Translations under genes and position numbers: made by a program
Shown here: positions 15,880 through 24,363 of the stretch, in pieces
How the letters are laid out: every line of letters starts with the position of its first letter
Numbering within the stretch: the stretch's first letter is position 1
DNA from: Flavobacterium sp. Root935
GTDB taxonomy: Bacteria > Bacteroidota > Bacteroidia > Flavobacteriales > Flavobacteriaceae
Direction of reading: 5' to 3'
Assembly: GCF_001429295.1 (NCBI RefSeq)
Contig: NZ_LMJL01000007.1
Location: 424,981-463,034 of the forward strand
Length of the DNA stretch: 38,054 nucleotides
Notes under the pieces: model-generated
What the model was told of the DNA's origin: nothing
Seen by the model: the letters and a program-made list of their open reading frames with translations, nothing else
The model's database searches: none

Positions 15880-16893
15880 TTATTTAGCCCAATCATTAAT
15901 CCAATTAGAAACTGTCTGGCACCATTCATCATCATCATTCAGACATGGAATTGCTAAAAATTCTTCTCCTCCTTTTGCTTCAAAATCTTCTTTGGCACGC
16001 ATCGCGATTTCCTCAAGAGTTTCTAAACAGTCTGAAACGAAAGCTGGTGTGACAACCGCCAATTTCTTGATTCCTTTTGCAGGCATATTATCGATTTCAA
16101 CATCCGTGTAAGGCTCTAACCATTTGTCGCCCGCCAAACGCGATTGAAAAGTTAAACTGTATTTATCTTCTGGAAGTCCTAATAATTTTACAACTTGTTT
16201 TGTTGTTTCATAACATTGGTGACGATAGCAAAAGTCATGCGCAGCCGAAGGTGTGTTACAACAAGAACCGTCGATTTTACAATGCGATTTGGTTACATCA
16301 GTTTTGCGAATATGGCGTTCTGGAATTCCATGGTAAGAGAACAATAAATGATCGTAATCAAAACCAACTAAATGTTTCTGAATTGAATCTGCCAAATTCT
16401 TGATGTAATCTGGTTTGTTGTAAAATGCTGGAACATCCGTAAATTTCATGTTTGGAAATTTCTTTTTACGGATTTCTTCTGCTTTTACTAAAATAGTCAA
16501 AGTCGAAGCCATTGCATATTGCGGATATAAAGGAAAAAGCATTACTTCATCTACACCTTTATCATGCAATTCCTGAAGTCCTTTTTCGATTGTCATGCTT
16601 CCGTAACGCATTGCTAATGCAACCGGAACATTTACCAAAGGCTGTACTTTTTTCTGCATTCTTTCAGAAAGAACTACTAATGGAGAACCTTCCTCCCACC
16701 AAATTTTCGCGTAAGCGTGCGCTGATTCCTCAGGTCTTTTTCTCAAAATAATTCCGCGAACCAATAATGCTCGTAATAAATACGGAACATCGATCACGTA
16801 TTTATCCATTAAAAATTCGTCTAAATATGGTTTTACATCTTTTGGTGTTGGACTTTCTGGAGATCCTAAGTTTACTAATAATACGCCTTTCAT
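15880..16893 (-). CDS. hemH: Ferrochelatase (coproporphyrin/protoporphyrin iron chelatase)
   Basis: This 337-residue protein is full length. LLVNLGSPESP begins the fold, SYHGIPERH holds the catalytic His188, and DCLETLEEI carries the conserved acidic residue. It inserts Fe(II) into protoporphyrin IX. A Cys-rich stretch at about 205-227 (C205, C211, C212, C222, C227) together with C289, C317 and C325 is more than in the Bacillus enzyme and might ligate a [2Fe-2S] cluster. It is first in an operon with the lipoprotein and hemJ. Confidence 0.93.
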   Translation of the reverse strand: MKGVLLVNLGSPESPTPKDVKPYLDEFLMDKYVIDVPYLLRALLVRGIILRKRPEESAHAYAKIWWEEGSPLVVLSERMQKKVQPLVNVPVALAMRYGSMTIEKGLQELHDKGVDEVMLFPLYPQYAMASTLTILVKAEEIRKKKFPNMKFTDVPAFYNKPDYIKNLADSIQKHLVGFDYDHLLFSYHGIPERHIRKTDVTKSHCKIDGSCCNTPSAAHDFCYRHQCYETTKQVVKLLGLPEDKYSLTFQSRLAGDKWLEPYTDVEIDNMPAKGIKKLAVVTPAFVSDCLETLEEIAMRAKEDFEAKGGEEFLAIPCLNDDDEWCQTVSNWINDWAK

Positions 16894-17240
16894 TATTCTT
16901 TTTTTGCTTTAGGCTTTAAGCTTTAGGCTTTAAGCATTGTATTTGTTTTTAAAAATTTCGTCAAAAGTAGAACTTGCTGCTTTTTAGAAATATGATAATT
17001 ATTACTTTTTAATTATGTTCTTATTTATAAAATTGATTCTCTTAAATCAATCGTTCCTATGGAACGCAAAAAACATTTAATTTTTTTTTCTACCAACGAG
17101 ATGTTCCTATCGGAACATTTTCACCAAAGATTCATCATTTTTATGTTCCGTTGGAACATTTCGTTGGTAACTTAAAATGTCCACACAGTATAACGTTCCT
17201 TAGGAACGTTTGATTTTAGATCTCTGCCCTTACAGCATGC
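16894..17240. repeat. Gene-free gap with two repeat families (G and J)
   Basis: The gap holds GCTTTAGGCTTTAA twice in tandem at 16906-16935 (family G). It also holds four REP-like palindromes (family J): CGTTCC-TAT-GGAACG at 17052-17066, ATGTTCC-n4-GGAACAT at 17101-17118, ATGTTCC-GTT-GGAACAT at 17143-17159 and AACGTTCC-TTA-GGAACGTT at 17192-17210. The second follows CTACCAACGAG and the third precedes TTCGTTGGTA, the same head in opposite orientation. No gene seen. Confidence 0.8.
16962..16969 (-). promoter_or_regulatory. Promoter -7 element of the hemH operon
   Basis: On the minus strand this reads TACTTTTG (TAnnTTTG). The leader of about 60 nt would contain the family G repeat at 16906-16935. 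Confidence 0.45.
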
Positions 17241-18113
17241 TTAAACATTCGCATTAATCGACATCAAATATTTTTTTGGAGTTGTGGCAAACTTTTTCTT
17301 GAATGCCGCGATAAAGTGACTTCCCGTGCTGTAGCCAATTTTCAACCCCACTTCGTTTACATTATACGATCCGCTGTCTAAAAGTTTTCGAGCGAAGTCC
17401 ATTTTGTAATCGAAAAGGAAACCGTAAACCGTGTCGCCGTAAATTTGTTTGAAACCCATTTTGAGTTTCTTTAAATTCAAACCAATTTCATCTGCCAATT
17501 CTTGCAATCCTGGCGGTTCGGCCATATTCGCAATAATGATTTCTTTGGCTCTTCGAATTTTCAGAACGTTATCTTCATCAATTAAAAACGGACATTGTTC
17601 TGCGTTTGGATCTTCGGTTCTGTTAAAATACAAACTCAACAATTCGTACCCTTTTCCTTTATAATAAAGGTTTTTTATGGATGGATGAAGATTGTAATGA
17701 AACAACTGACTCAAAACAATTGCCATCGACGGACTAATATTTCCTTCGTTATAATACTTTTTATCCTTATTATCAGGACTTAAAAAAGTAATATAATCGG
17801 CTTCTGCAGAAAACAACGCGTGAAATTTTTTGATGGAAACAATTACAGAAATCACCCAAGAGTTTGGTGCCAATTCTAAATTAAGCGGTAATTCTTTCTG
17901 CGGATTATACAAAAGCAGCGATTTTTCTTCTTTCAATTCTAAAGCATAATTGCCTTGATTGAATAAAAATTTGGCGTTGCCTTTTATCCCGAAGTGAAAC
18001 TGTATCAGGCCGGTACCTATTTCGTGCTGTGCATAAAAAGGCTCAGAACCATCGTTTTGAAAACGAATCAGCGTAAAGTCGTCTTCAATTTTTATAACTT
18101 CTTGAGAACTCAT
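17241..18113 (-). CDS. AraC-family transcriptional regulator
   Basis: This 290-residue protein has a C-terminal AraC double helix-turn-helix at about 190-287: PGLQELADEIGLNLKKLKMGFKQIYG, then NVNEVGLKIGYSTGSHFIAAFKKKFATTPKKY. The N-terminal 160 residues form a cupin-like ligand domain (YAQHEIGTGLIQFHFGIKG). It is divergent from hemA with a 227-bp gap and downstream of hemH, so control of the haem genes is plausible but not shown. The ligand is unknown. Confidence 0.85.
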   Translation of the reverse strand: MSSQEVIKIEDDFTLIRFQNDGSEPFYAQHEIGTGLIQFHFGIKGNAKFLFNQGNYALELKEEKSLLLYNPQKELPLNLELAPNSWVISVIVSIKKFHALFSAEADYITFLSPDNKDKKYYNEGNISPSMAIVLSQLFHYNLHPSIKNLYYKGKGYELLSLYFNRTEDPNAEQCPFLIDEDNVLKIRRAKEIIIANMAEPPGLQELADEIGLNLKKLKMGFKQIYGDTVYGFLFDYKMDFARKLLDSGSYNVNEVGLKIGYSTGSHFIAAFKKKFATTPKKYLMSINANV

Positions 18114-18308
18114 AGCGATATTTTTTTTGGACTAAAATCAAACCTCCGTCAAAATGTTATTTAGAATGACTCTAAACAAATCGTTTCAAACGACTTGATT
18201 TTGCTACAAAAGTACTGCTTTTTGCATAAAAACAGATGTTTAGAATCAAAAAAACATGCAGCGATACAAAAAGTACTTTCAGCGTTACTTTTATCAATAG
18301 TATAGTAA

Positions 18309-18316
18309 TAATTTTG
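18309..18316 (+). promoter_or_regulatory. Promoter -7 element of hemA
   Basis: TAATTTTG matches TAnnTTTG. The expected transcript start near 18323 lies after the upstream open frame begins at 18236 and leaves a leader of about 18 nt, supporting ATG 18341. Confidence 0.55.
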
Positions 18317-18340
18317 TTGCACTTTTATGAAAGTGAATTT

Positions 18341-19591
18341 ATGGAAAACAATAACGTACCGAAACACCTTTATTTTTACTCAGTTGGTCTGAGTTATAAA
18401 AAAGCTGATGCTGAGGTCAGAGGTCAATTTAGTTTGGACGCAGTGGCGAAAACGCGTTTGCTGGAACAAGCTAAAACTGAAGGAATAGAAAGTTTAATTG
18501 TCACTTCAACCTGCAACAGAACCGAAATTTATGGTTTTGCAGAACATCCATTTCAATTAATCAAATTGATCTGCGACAACAGCAATGGTTCTGTTGACGC
18601 TTTTCAAAAAGTTGGTTTCGTTTATAAAAATCAAGAAGCAATCAATCATTTATTTCGCGTAGGAACTGGTTTAGACAGTCAGATCTTAGGCGATTTTGAA
18701 ATTATATCTCAAATCAAAACTTCTTTTATCCATTCAAAATCAATGGGCTTAGCCAATGCTTTTATGGAAAGATTAGTTAACGCGGTTATTCAGGCAAGTA
18801 AAAGAATTAAAACTGAAACCGAAATTAGCTCTGGCGCAACTTCTGTTTCTTTTGCATCGGTTCAATACATTCTTAAAAATGTTGAGGATATCAGCAATAA
18901 AAACATTTTGCTTTTCGGAACAGGAAAAATCGGGAGAAATACTTGCGAGAATTTAGTAAAACATACTAAAAACGAACATATTACTTTAATCAACCGAACT
19001 AAAGATAAAGCTGAGAAATTGGCTGGAAAACTAAATTTGATTGTTAAAGATTATTCTGAATTACATTTAGAACTTCAAAAGGCAGACGTTGTTGTTGTAG
19101 CAACTGGTGCTCAAAACCCAACAGTTGACAAAGCTATTTTAAATCTTAAAAAACCTTTATTGATTCTGGATTTGTCGATTCCGAAAAACGTTAACGAAAA
19201 CGTGGAGGAATTAGAAGGAGTAACTTTAATTCACATGGATTATTTGTCGCAATTGACAGATGAAACATTGGAAAACAGAAAATTACACATTCCTGCTGCG
19301 GAAGCTATCATCGAAGAAATCAAAGAAGAATTTGTTGTTTGGATGAAAGGCCGAAAATTTGCGCCGACCATCAATGCTTTAAAAGACAAATTGAATGCGA
19401 TCAAAGCTTCTGAATTAGATTTCCAAAGTAAAAAAATTGCTGATTTTAATGAAGCACAAGCTGAAATCATAAGCAACAGAATCATTCAAAAAATCACTAC
19501 TCATTTCGCAAATCATTTAAAAGACGACGATACCATGGTCGATGAGAGCATCGAATGGATCGAGAAAGTCTTCAAAATAAAAGCATCTTAA
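18341..19591 (+). CDS. hemA: Glutamyl-tRNA reductase
   Basis: This 416-residue protein has the catalytic segment TSTCNRTEIYGF with nucleophile Cys58, the specificity segment GSQILGDFEI, an NADPH-binding loop FGTGKIGRNTCENL and a C-terminal helical dimerisation domain. It reduces the glutamate on tRNA-Glu to glutamate-1-semialdehyde, the first step of the C5 haem route. The frame opens at 18236, but the extra 35 residues are not conserved in type and lie upstream of the promoter. It heads the run hemA-hemC-hemD-hemE. hemL, which follows in the pathway, is not in the window. Confidence 0.94.
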   Translation: MENNNVPKHLYFYSVGLSYKKADAEVRGQFSLDAVAKTRLLEQAKTEGIESLIVTSTCNRTEIYGFAEHPFQLIKLICDNSNGSVDAFQKVGFVYKNQEAINHLFRVGTGLDSQILGDFEIISQIKTSFIHSKSMGLANAFMERLVNAVIQASKRIKTETEISSGATSVSFASVQYILKNVEDISNKNILLFGTGKIGRNTCENLVKHTKNEHITLINRTKDKAEKLAGKLNLIVKDYSELHLELQKADVVVVATGAQNPTVDKAILNLKKPLLILDLSIPKNVNENVEELEGVTLIHMDYLSQLTDETLENRKLHIPAAEAIIEEIKEEFVVWMKGRKFAPTINALKDKLNAIKASELDFQSKKIADFNEAQAEIISNRIIQKITTHFANHLKDDDTMVDESIEWIEKVFKIKAS

Positions 19592-19602
19592 ATAAAATTT
19601 TA

Positions 19603-19683
19603 AACCATATAAGTTATATAAGTTCATTTAAAAACTGTGTTTTACCCAAACTACTTAAATTTACTTATATAACTTATATGGTT
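19603..19683. repeat. Intergenic inverted repeat (family H)
   Basis: Arms 19603-19623 and 19663-19683 are perfect reverse complements over 21 bp (AACCATATAAGTTATATA core), with 39 bp between. It fills the hemA-hemC gap and would place a long hairpin in the mRNA 13 bp before the hemC start. Confidence 0.85.
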
Positions 19684-19696
19684 CAAGAAACATAAC

Positions 19697-20623
19697 ATGG
19701 CTGAAAAAACAATCAGAATTGGAACTCGTGACAGCGAATTAGCACTTTGGCAGGCACATAATGTCGAAAAGAAATTAAACGATTTGGGGTATAAAACCTC
19801 GATTGTTGCTGTAAAATCTCAAGGCGATATTATTCTGGATAAACCGCTTTATGAACTTGGTATAACAGGAATTTTTACAAAAACGCTGGACATTGCCATG
19901 ATTAATGGCGATATTGATATTGCGGTACATTCTATGAAAGATGTTCCAACGGCTTTACCAAAAGGAATTGTTCAAGCGGCTGTTTTAGAAAGAGCAAATG
20001 TTTTAGACATTTTGGTTCACAAAGGAAATGCTGATTTTGGAGATAAACCAAGCACGATTGCAACTGGAAGTTTACGACGCCAGGCACAGTGGTTTAACAA
20101 ATATCCAAACCATACTGTAGTTGATTTACGCGGAAACGTGAATACCCGTATGCAGAAACTTCAGGATAATGATTGGGATGGAGCTGTTTTTGCCGCTGCA
20201 GGTTTGGAGCGCATTAACTTAAAACCTGAAAACTACATTAATTTAGATTGGATGATTCCCGCGCCGGCACAAGGAGCAATGCTTGTTGTAGCAATGGAAA
20301 ACGACAATTATACCCTTGATGCACTTTCGCAGTTAAATCATATCGAAACTGAAATCTGCACTTATATCGAACGTCAGTTTTTAAGAACACTCGAAGGCGG
20401 TTGTACTGCTCCAATTGGAGCTTTGGTAACTTACAATGAAGATGAAGATACTTTGCATTTTCAAGGTGTTTTACTTTCTATTGACGGAAAACAAAAATTA
20501 GAAATCAATAAAACAGTCGATATTTCAGAATGGAAAAAATTAGGTTTTCATTCGGCACAGGAGATTTTGAATAATGGAGGAACGGAATTAATGCAAAAGA
20601 TTAAAGAATCCCTGAAAAAATAA
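19697..20623 (+). CDS. hemC: Hydroxymethylbilane synthase (porphobilinogen deaminase)
   Basis: This 308-residue protein has the N-terminal TRDSELALWQA, the substrate-binding arginines in GSLRRQAQ and VDLRGNVNTR, and LEGGCTAPIGA with Cys236, which carries the dipyrromethane cofactor. It joins four porphobilinogens into hydroxymethylbilane. Its stop overlaps the hemD start by one base (TAATG), so the two are translationally coupled. Confidence 0.95.
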   Translation: MAEKTIRIGTRDSELALWQAHNVEKKLNDLGYKTSIVAVKSQGDIILDKPLYELGITGIFTKTLDIAMINGDIDIAVHSMKDVPTALPKGIVQAAVLERANVLDILVHKGNADFGDKPSTIATGSLRRQAQWFNKYPNHTVVDLRGNVNTRMQKLQDNDWDGAVFAAAGLERINLKPENYINLDWMIPAPAQGAMLVVAMENDNYTLDALSQLNHIETEICTYIERQFLRTLEGGCTAPIGALVTYNEDEDTLHFQGVLLSIDGKQKLEINKTVDISEWKKLGFHSAQEILNNGGTELMQKIKESLKK

Positions 20624-21288
20624 TGGCGAAATCAATTCAGATATTATCTACTAAAATATTATCTCCTCTTCAAAAAGAAGAGTTGAAAAAAGGCGGCTTT
20701 GATCTAATCGAAGCCGATTTCATTAAAACTGAAAATAAACCTTTCGAATTTAAAGACCTCAACGAAAGTCTTATTTTCACGAGTCAGAATGCTGTTCACA
20801 GCTTTTTATCTCATCCCGACTCAGAGCAGTTAAAGAAAAAAAATGTGTATTGCGTTGGCCTTAAAACCAAATCGCTTTTAAGCGATAATGGCTTTAATGT
20901 TGTGGCTTACACAGGTTACGCATCTGATTTGGCCGAAATTATCACTTTAATTTACAGAAATGAAAGTTATACTTTTTTCAGCGGTAACCTTAGAAGAGAT
21001 ACTTTGCCAAATGCCTTAAAAGAAGCTGGCATACAACTCAACGAAATTCAGGTTTACGACACCTCTTTACAGCCACAAAAAATAAAGACAGCTGTTGATG
21101 CAATCTTATTTTTCAGTCCTTCTGGCGTTGAGAGTTATTTGAAAGAGAATACAATTAAAAAAGAAGTTTGTTTCTGTATTGGAGAAACCACTGCAGAAGC
21201 TTTATCAAAAACAACAAAGAATATCATCGTTGCAGATCAGCCAACAATTGAAGATGTAATCGAAGACGTAATTCACGAATATAAATAA
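20623..21288 (+). CDS. hemD: Uroporphyrinogen-III synthase
   Basis: This 221-residue protein belongs to the poorly conserved HemD family. It shows the two-domain alternating alpha/beta pattern and motifs LIFTSQNAVHSF and ILFFSPSGVESYL. It closes and inverts ring D of hydroxymethylbilane to give uroporphyrinogen III. The assignment rests on these motifs and on its position directly after hemC and before hemE. Confidence 0.9.
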   Translation: MAKSIQILSTKILSPLQKEELKKGGFDLIEADFIKTENKPFEFKDLNESLIFTSQNAVHSFLSHPDSEQLKKKNVYCVGLKTKSLLSDNGFNVVAYTGYASDLAEIITLIYRNESYTFFSGNLRRDTLPNALKEAGIQLNEIQVYDTSLQPQKIKTAVDAILFFSPSGVESYLKENTIKKEVCFCIGETTAEALSKTTKNIIVADQPTIEDVIEDVIHEYK

Positions 21289-21289
21289 A

Positions 21290-21420
21290 TTAAAGCTATA
21301 AGCTTTAGGCAGTAAGCCTTAAGCAAAAATAATTTGACAATACGCTTTAAGCTTTATGCTTTAAGCAAAAAGATAGACAAACACCGCTTAAAGCCTAAAG
21401 CTTAAAGCCTAAAGCAAGAA
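21290..21420. repeat. Intergenic repeat cluster (family G, GCTTTAGGCTTTAAGC)
   Basis: The hemD-hemE gap is made of AAGCTTTAGGC/GCTTTAAGC variants in both orientations. The 30 bases at 21386-21415 are an exact reverse complement of 16906-16935 upstream of hemH. In RNA the left and right halves can pair into a long imperfect hairpin ending about 10 bp before hemE. Confidence 0.85.
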
Positions 21421-21425
21421 AAAAA

Positions 21426-22451
21426 ATGTTAAAAAACGACCTATTTTTAAAAGCATTAAAAGGAGAAACAGTTCAACGTCCGCCAGTATGGATGATGCGC
21501 CAGGCAGGAAGATATTTACCTGAATTTAGAGCTTTACGTGATAAATATGATTTTTTCACAAGATGTGAAACTCCAGAACTTGCGGCCGAAATTACAGTAC
21601 AGCCAATTCGCAGAATTGCTCCAGACGCTGCGATTTTGTTTTCGGATATTTTAGTTGTTCCTCGTGCAATGGGAATTCACGTAGAATTAAAAGACAATTT
21701 AGGACCAATTATTCCAAATCCAATCCGTACAATGGAACAGGTAAATCAAGTTATTGTTCCTGATGTAAATGAAACTTTGGGTTATGTTTTTGATGCTGTT
21801 AAATTGACTAAAGAAATGCTGAACAACGAAGTGCCTTTAATTGGTTTCGCTGGTTCGCCTTGGACAATTTTCTGTTATGCTGTTGAAGGAAAAGGCTCTA
21901 AAAGCTTTGATACTGCAAAAGGTTTTTGTTTTTCAAATCCAGTTGCAGCGCATACATTATTGCAAAAAATTACAGACACAACAATTTTATACTTAAAAGA
22001 AAAAGTAAAATCTGGAGTTAATGCTGTTCAGATTTTTGATTCTTGGGGAGGAATGCTTTCTCCTGTTGATTATCAAGAATTTTCATGGAAATATATCAAC
22101 CAGATCGTTGATGCTTTAGCCGAAATTACACCGGTTATTGTTTTCGGAAAAGGATGCTGGTTTGCGCTTGGCGAAATGGGTAAAAGTAAGGCTTCTGCAC
22201 TTGGAGTAGACTGGACTTGTTCGGCTAGAAACGCTCGTTATTTGTCAGGTGGTAACATTACTTTACAAGGAAATTTTGATCCATCAAGATTGCTTTCTCC
22301 AATTCCAACTATCAAGAAAATGGTTCATGAAATGATCGATGAGTTTGGAAAAGACAAATATATTGTAAATTTAGGTCACGGAATTTTACCAAATATCCCT
22401 GTAGATCACGCAAAGGCGTTTATAGACGCGGTGAAGGAATATGGGCAATAA
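21426..22451 (+). CDS. hemE: Uroporphyrinogen decarboxylase
   Basis: This 341-residue protein has the signature [20 protein letters not shown] near the N terminus and [28 protein letters not shown] and [11 protein letters not shown] further on, as in known HemE. It removes four acetate carboxyls from uroporphyrinogen III to make coproporphyrinogen III in the cytosol. It is separated from hemD and from the next gene by hairpin-type repeats. Confidence 0.95.
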   Translation: MLKNDLFLKALKGETVQRPPVWMMRQAGRYLPEFRALRDKYDFFTRCETPELAAEITVQPIRRIAPDAAILFSDILVVPRAMGIHVELKDNLGPIIPNPIRTMEQVNQVIVPDVNETLGYVFDAVKLTKEMLNNEVPLIGFAGSPWTIFCYAVEGKGSKSFDTAKGFCFSNPVAAHTLLQKITDTTILYLKEKVKSGVNAVQIFDSWGGMLSPVDYQEFSWKYINQIVDALAEITPVIVFGKGCWFALGEMGKSKASALGVDWTCSARNARYLSGGNITLQGNFDPSRLLSPIPTIKKMVHEMIDEFGKDKYIVNLGHGILPNIPVDHAKAFIDAVKEYGQ

Positions 22452-22458
22452 TAGTTGA

Positions 22459-22507
22459 TAGTTTATGGTTGATAGTTGTTGGATAAAACACTATCAACCA
22501 TAAACTA
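22459..22507. repeat. Intergenic inverted repeat (family I, TAGTTTATGGTTGATAGT)
   Basis: Arms 22459-22476 and 22490-22507 are perfect over 18 bp around 13 bp. A second nested pair AGTTGTTGG (from 22474) and CCAACAACT (22512-22520) overlaps it, so two alternative hairpins are possible. It fills the gap after hemE. Confidence 0.85.
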
Positions 22508-22526
22508 GCAACCAACAACTCAAAAA

Positions 22527-22904
22527 ATGCTAAACAAAGGCCTAAGAGACGAAGAAAGCATTAGAATAGAGAATACTCTAAAGACTTTGCACGCTTTGGT
22601 TTTTGTTCCAAAGTTTTGGAATGCTGAAGATACAAGTCTGATCGATGAACAATTAAAAAGTTTTGGATTAAGTCTAGAAAGAACAATTGAAATTCCTGAA
22701 GAAGAGTTGATTATTTTGTTACAGCGATGTCATTTAGACTGGAACCAACAAGAACAATTTGCAGATATTCTGGTGAGTTTATCTCAGGAAAAGCAATTTG
22801 ATTTCTTAAGAAAATCACTTGCCATTTACCAATACATCCAACAAGAAAGCAAGGTTTTTTCTTTTGGGATAAATTCGAAAATTACTTCTCTAAAAGACAA
22901 ATAA
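22527..22904 (+). CDS. Small cytosolic protein of unknown function in the hem cluster
   Basis: This 125-residue protein is soluble and mainly helical, with an acidic middle (IEIPEEELIILLQRCHLDWNQQEQFADIL). There is no signal peptide, membrane helix or recognised motif. It ends 2 bp before the GNAT gene, so it is in the same operon as GNAT and hemF. I do not recognise the family. Confidence 0.65.
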   Translation: MLNKGLRDEESIRIENTLKTLHALVFVPKFWNAEDTSLIDEQLKSFGLSLERTIEIPEEELIILLQRCHLDWNQQEQFADILVSLSQEKQFDFLRKSLAIYQYIQQESKVFSFGINSKITSLKDK

Positions 22905-22906
22905 AA

Positions 22907-23452
22907 ATGAGTTTTACAGATTGGAAAATAGACCGAATTGAAAATATTCTTCCCGAAGAATTTTATAAATTAATTGATAAGAATAGAAATCATATCGGAC
23001 ACACTTTCCCTGTCACGCTAGCTAATTCTGACTCACCAAAAAATGCCGAAAACTTTATATCGGTTAGTAGAGATAAAGAAAAAAATAGTGAAGGATATTA
23101 TTTTTACGCAAGAGAAACTGAAACCAATAACCTTATTGGTTATCTGTGTGTAAAAACTATCGATTACCGCATTTCTAAATGTGAATTGGGTTATTTTATC
23201 GACGAAGATTTTCAAGGAAAAGGAATTACCTCAAAAATGGTTTCAGATGCACTTGAATTTTGTTTCAATGAATTGAAAATTAATAAGGTTTTCATCTGCA
23301 CTTCTGAAATTAATCTGGCAAGTCAAAAAATCGCATTGAAACATAATTTTAAACAAGAAGGAATTTTAAGAGACGAATTTAGAAATGGTGATGGAGAATT
23401 GCAAAACTCCGTTTATTTTGGACTTCTTAAATCAGAATACACAAAATCATGA
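22907..23452 (+). CDS. GNAT-family N-acetyltransferase, RimJ/RimL-like
   Basis: This 181-residue protein is the usual length for RimL-type acetyltransferases. LGYFIDEDFQGKGITSKMV contains the acetyl-CoA pyrophosphate loop (QGKGIT), followed by VFICTSEINLASQKIALKHNF and a terminal ILRDEFRNGDG...VYFGLLKSEY. It acetylates an amino group, perhaps of a ribosomal protein N terminus. Its last bases overlap the hemF start (ATGA), so hemF translation is coupled to it. Confidence 0.85.
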   Translation: MSFTDWKIDRIENILPEEFYKLIDKNRNHIGHTFPVTLANSDSPKNAENFISVSRDKEKNSEGYYFYARETETNNLIGYLCVKTIDYRISKCELGYFIDEDFQGKGITSKMVSDALEFCFNELKINKVFICTSEINLASQKIALKHNFKQEGILRDEFRNGDGELQNSVYFGLLKSEYTKS

Positions 23453-24363
23453 AAGATAAATTTTACGCATACATACAAGAATTACAAGACCAGATCTGCG
23501 CTGGATTAGAAGCTGTGGACGGAACTGCAAAGTTCCGTGAAGATCTTTGGAAACGTCCAGAAGGCGGCGGTGGAAGAACTCGCGTTATTGAAAACGGTCC
23601 CGAAGGCTCGGGAGTTCTCGAAAAAGGCGGTGTAAACATTTCAGCTGTTCACGGAAAGCTTCCGGAAACAATGCAAAAAATGTTTGGCGTTGGCGAAGCA
23701 GATTTCTTTGCCTGCGGATTAAGTTTGGTCATTCACCCGAAAAACCCTATGGTTCCTACTGTCCACGCCAATTGGAGATATTTCGAAATGTACGATGAGT
23801 CTGGAAAAGTAATTCAACAATGGTTTGGTGGCGGACAGGATTTAACGCCCTATTATTTGTTTGAGGAAGATGCAAAACACTTTCATCAAACGTGTAAAAC
23901 AGCCTGCGACAAACACAATCCAGAGTTTTATCCAAAATATAAAAAACAATGCGATTCTTATTTTTGGAACGCGCACAGAAATGAAGCCCGCGGACTTGGC
24001 GGTTTGTTTTTTGATTATTGCAAAGCAAATGAGCAAATGTCGATGGAAGATTGGTACAATTTCGTAACCGAAGTCGGCAATAGTTTCCTTGAAGCTTATG
24101 TTCCGATTGTGGAAAGAAGAAAAAATTTAGAATATACTCCAAAAAATAGAACATGGCAGGAAATTCGACGTGGCCGTTATGTGGAGTTTAATCTAGTGCA
24201 CGATAAAGGAACTTTATTCGGATTAAAAACCAACGGAAGAATTGAAAGTATTTTGATGAGTTTGCCTCCACATGTGCAGTGGGTTTATGATCATCATCCA
24301 GAAGCAGGAAGCGAGGAAGAAAAATTGCTTAATGTATTGGAAAATCCTATTGATTGGGTTTAA
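23449..24363 (+). CDS. hemF: Oxygen-dependent coproporphyrinogen III oxidase
   Basis: This 304-residue protein is full length. It carries GGGGRTRVIENGPEGSG, WFGGGQDLTPYY, ARGLGGLFFDY and VEFNLVHDKGTLFGL, the blocks that define HemF. It converts coproporphyrinogen III to protoporphyrinogen IX using O2. An oxygen-dependent enzyme fits an aerobic flavobacterium and matches the use of HemJ for the next step. A long repeat array starts 35 bp after the stop. Confidence 0.95.
   Translation: MKDKFYAYIQELQDQICAGLEAVDGTAKFREDLWKRPEGGGGRTRVIENGPEGSGVLEKGGVNISAVHGKLPETMQKMFGVGEADFFACGLSLVIHPKNPMVPTVHANWRYFEMYDESGKVIQQWFGGGQDLTPYYLFEEDAKHFHQTCKTACDKHNPEFYPKYKKQCDSYFWNAHRNEARGLGGLFFDYCKANEQMSMEDWYNFVTEVGNSFLEAYVPIVERRKNLEYTPKNRTWQEIRRGRYVEFNLVHDKGTLFGLKTNGRIESILMSLPPHVQWVYDHHPEAGSEEEKLLNVLENPIDWV

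Noticed and set aside
18236..18340. 35-residue N-terminal extension of glutamyl-tRNA reductase
   Set aside because: A TAnnTTTG promoter box lies inside it, and the family start fits ATG 18341.
23756..24154. 132-residue frame antisense to hemF
   Set aside because: hemF is fully conserved over this stretch; the antisense product shows no motif.
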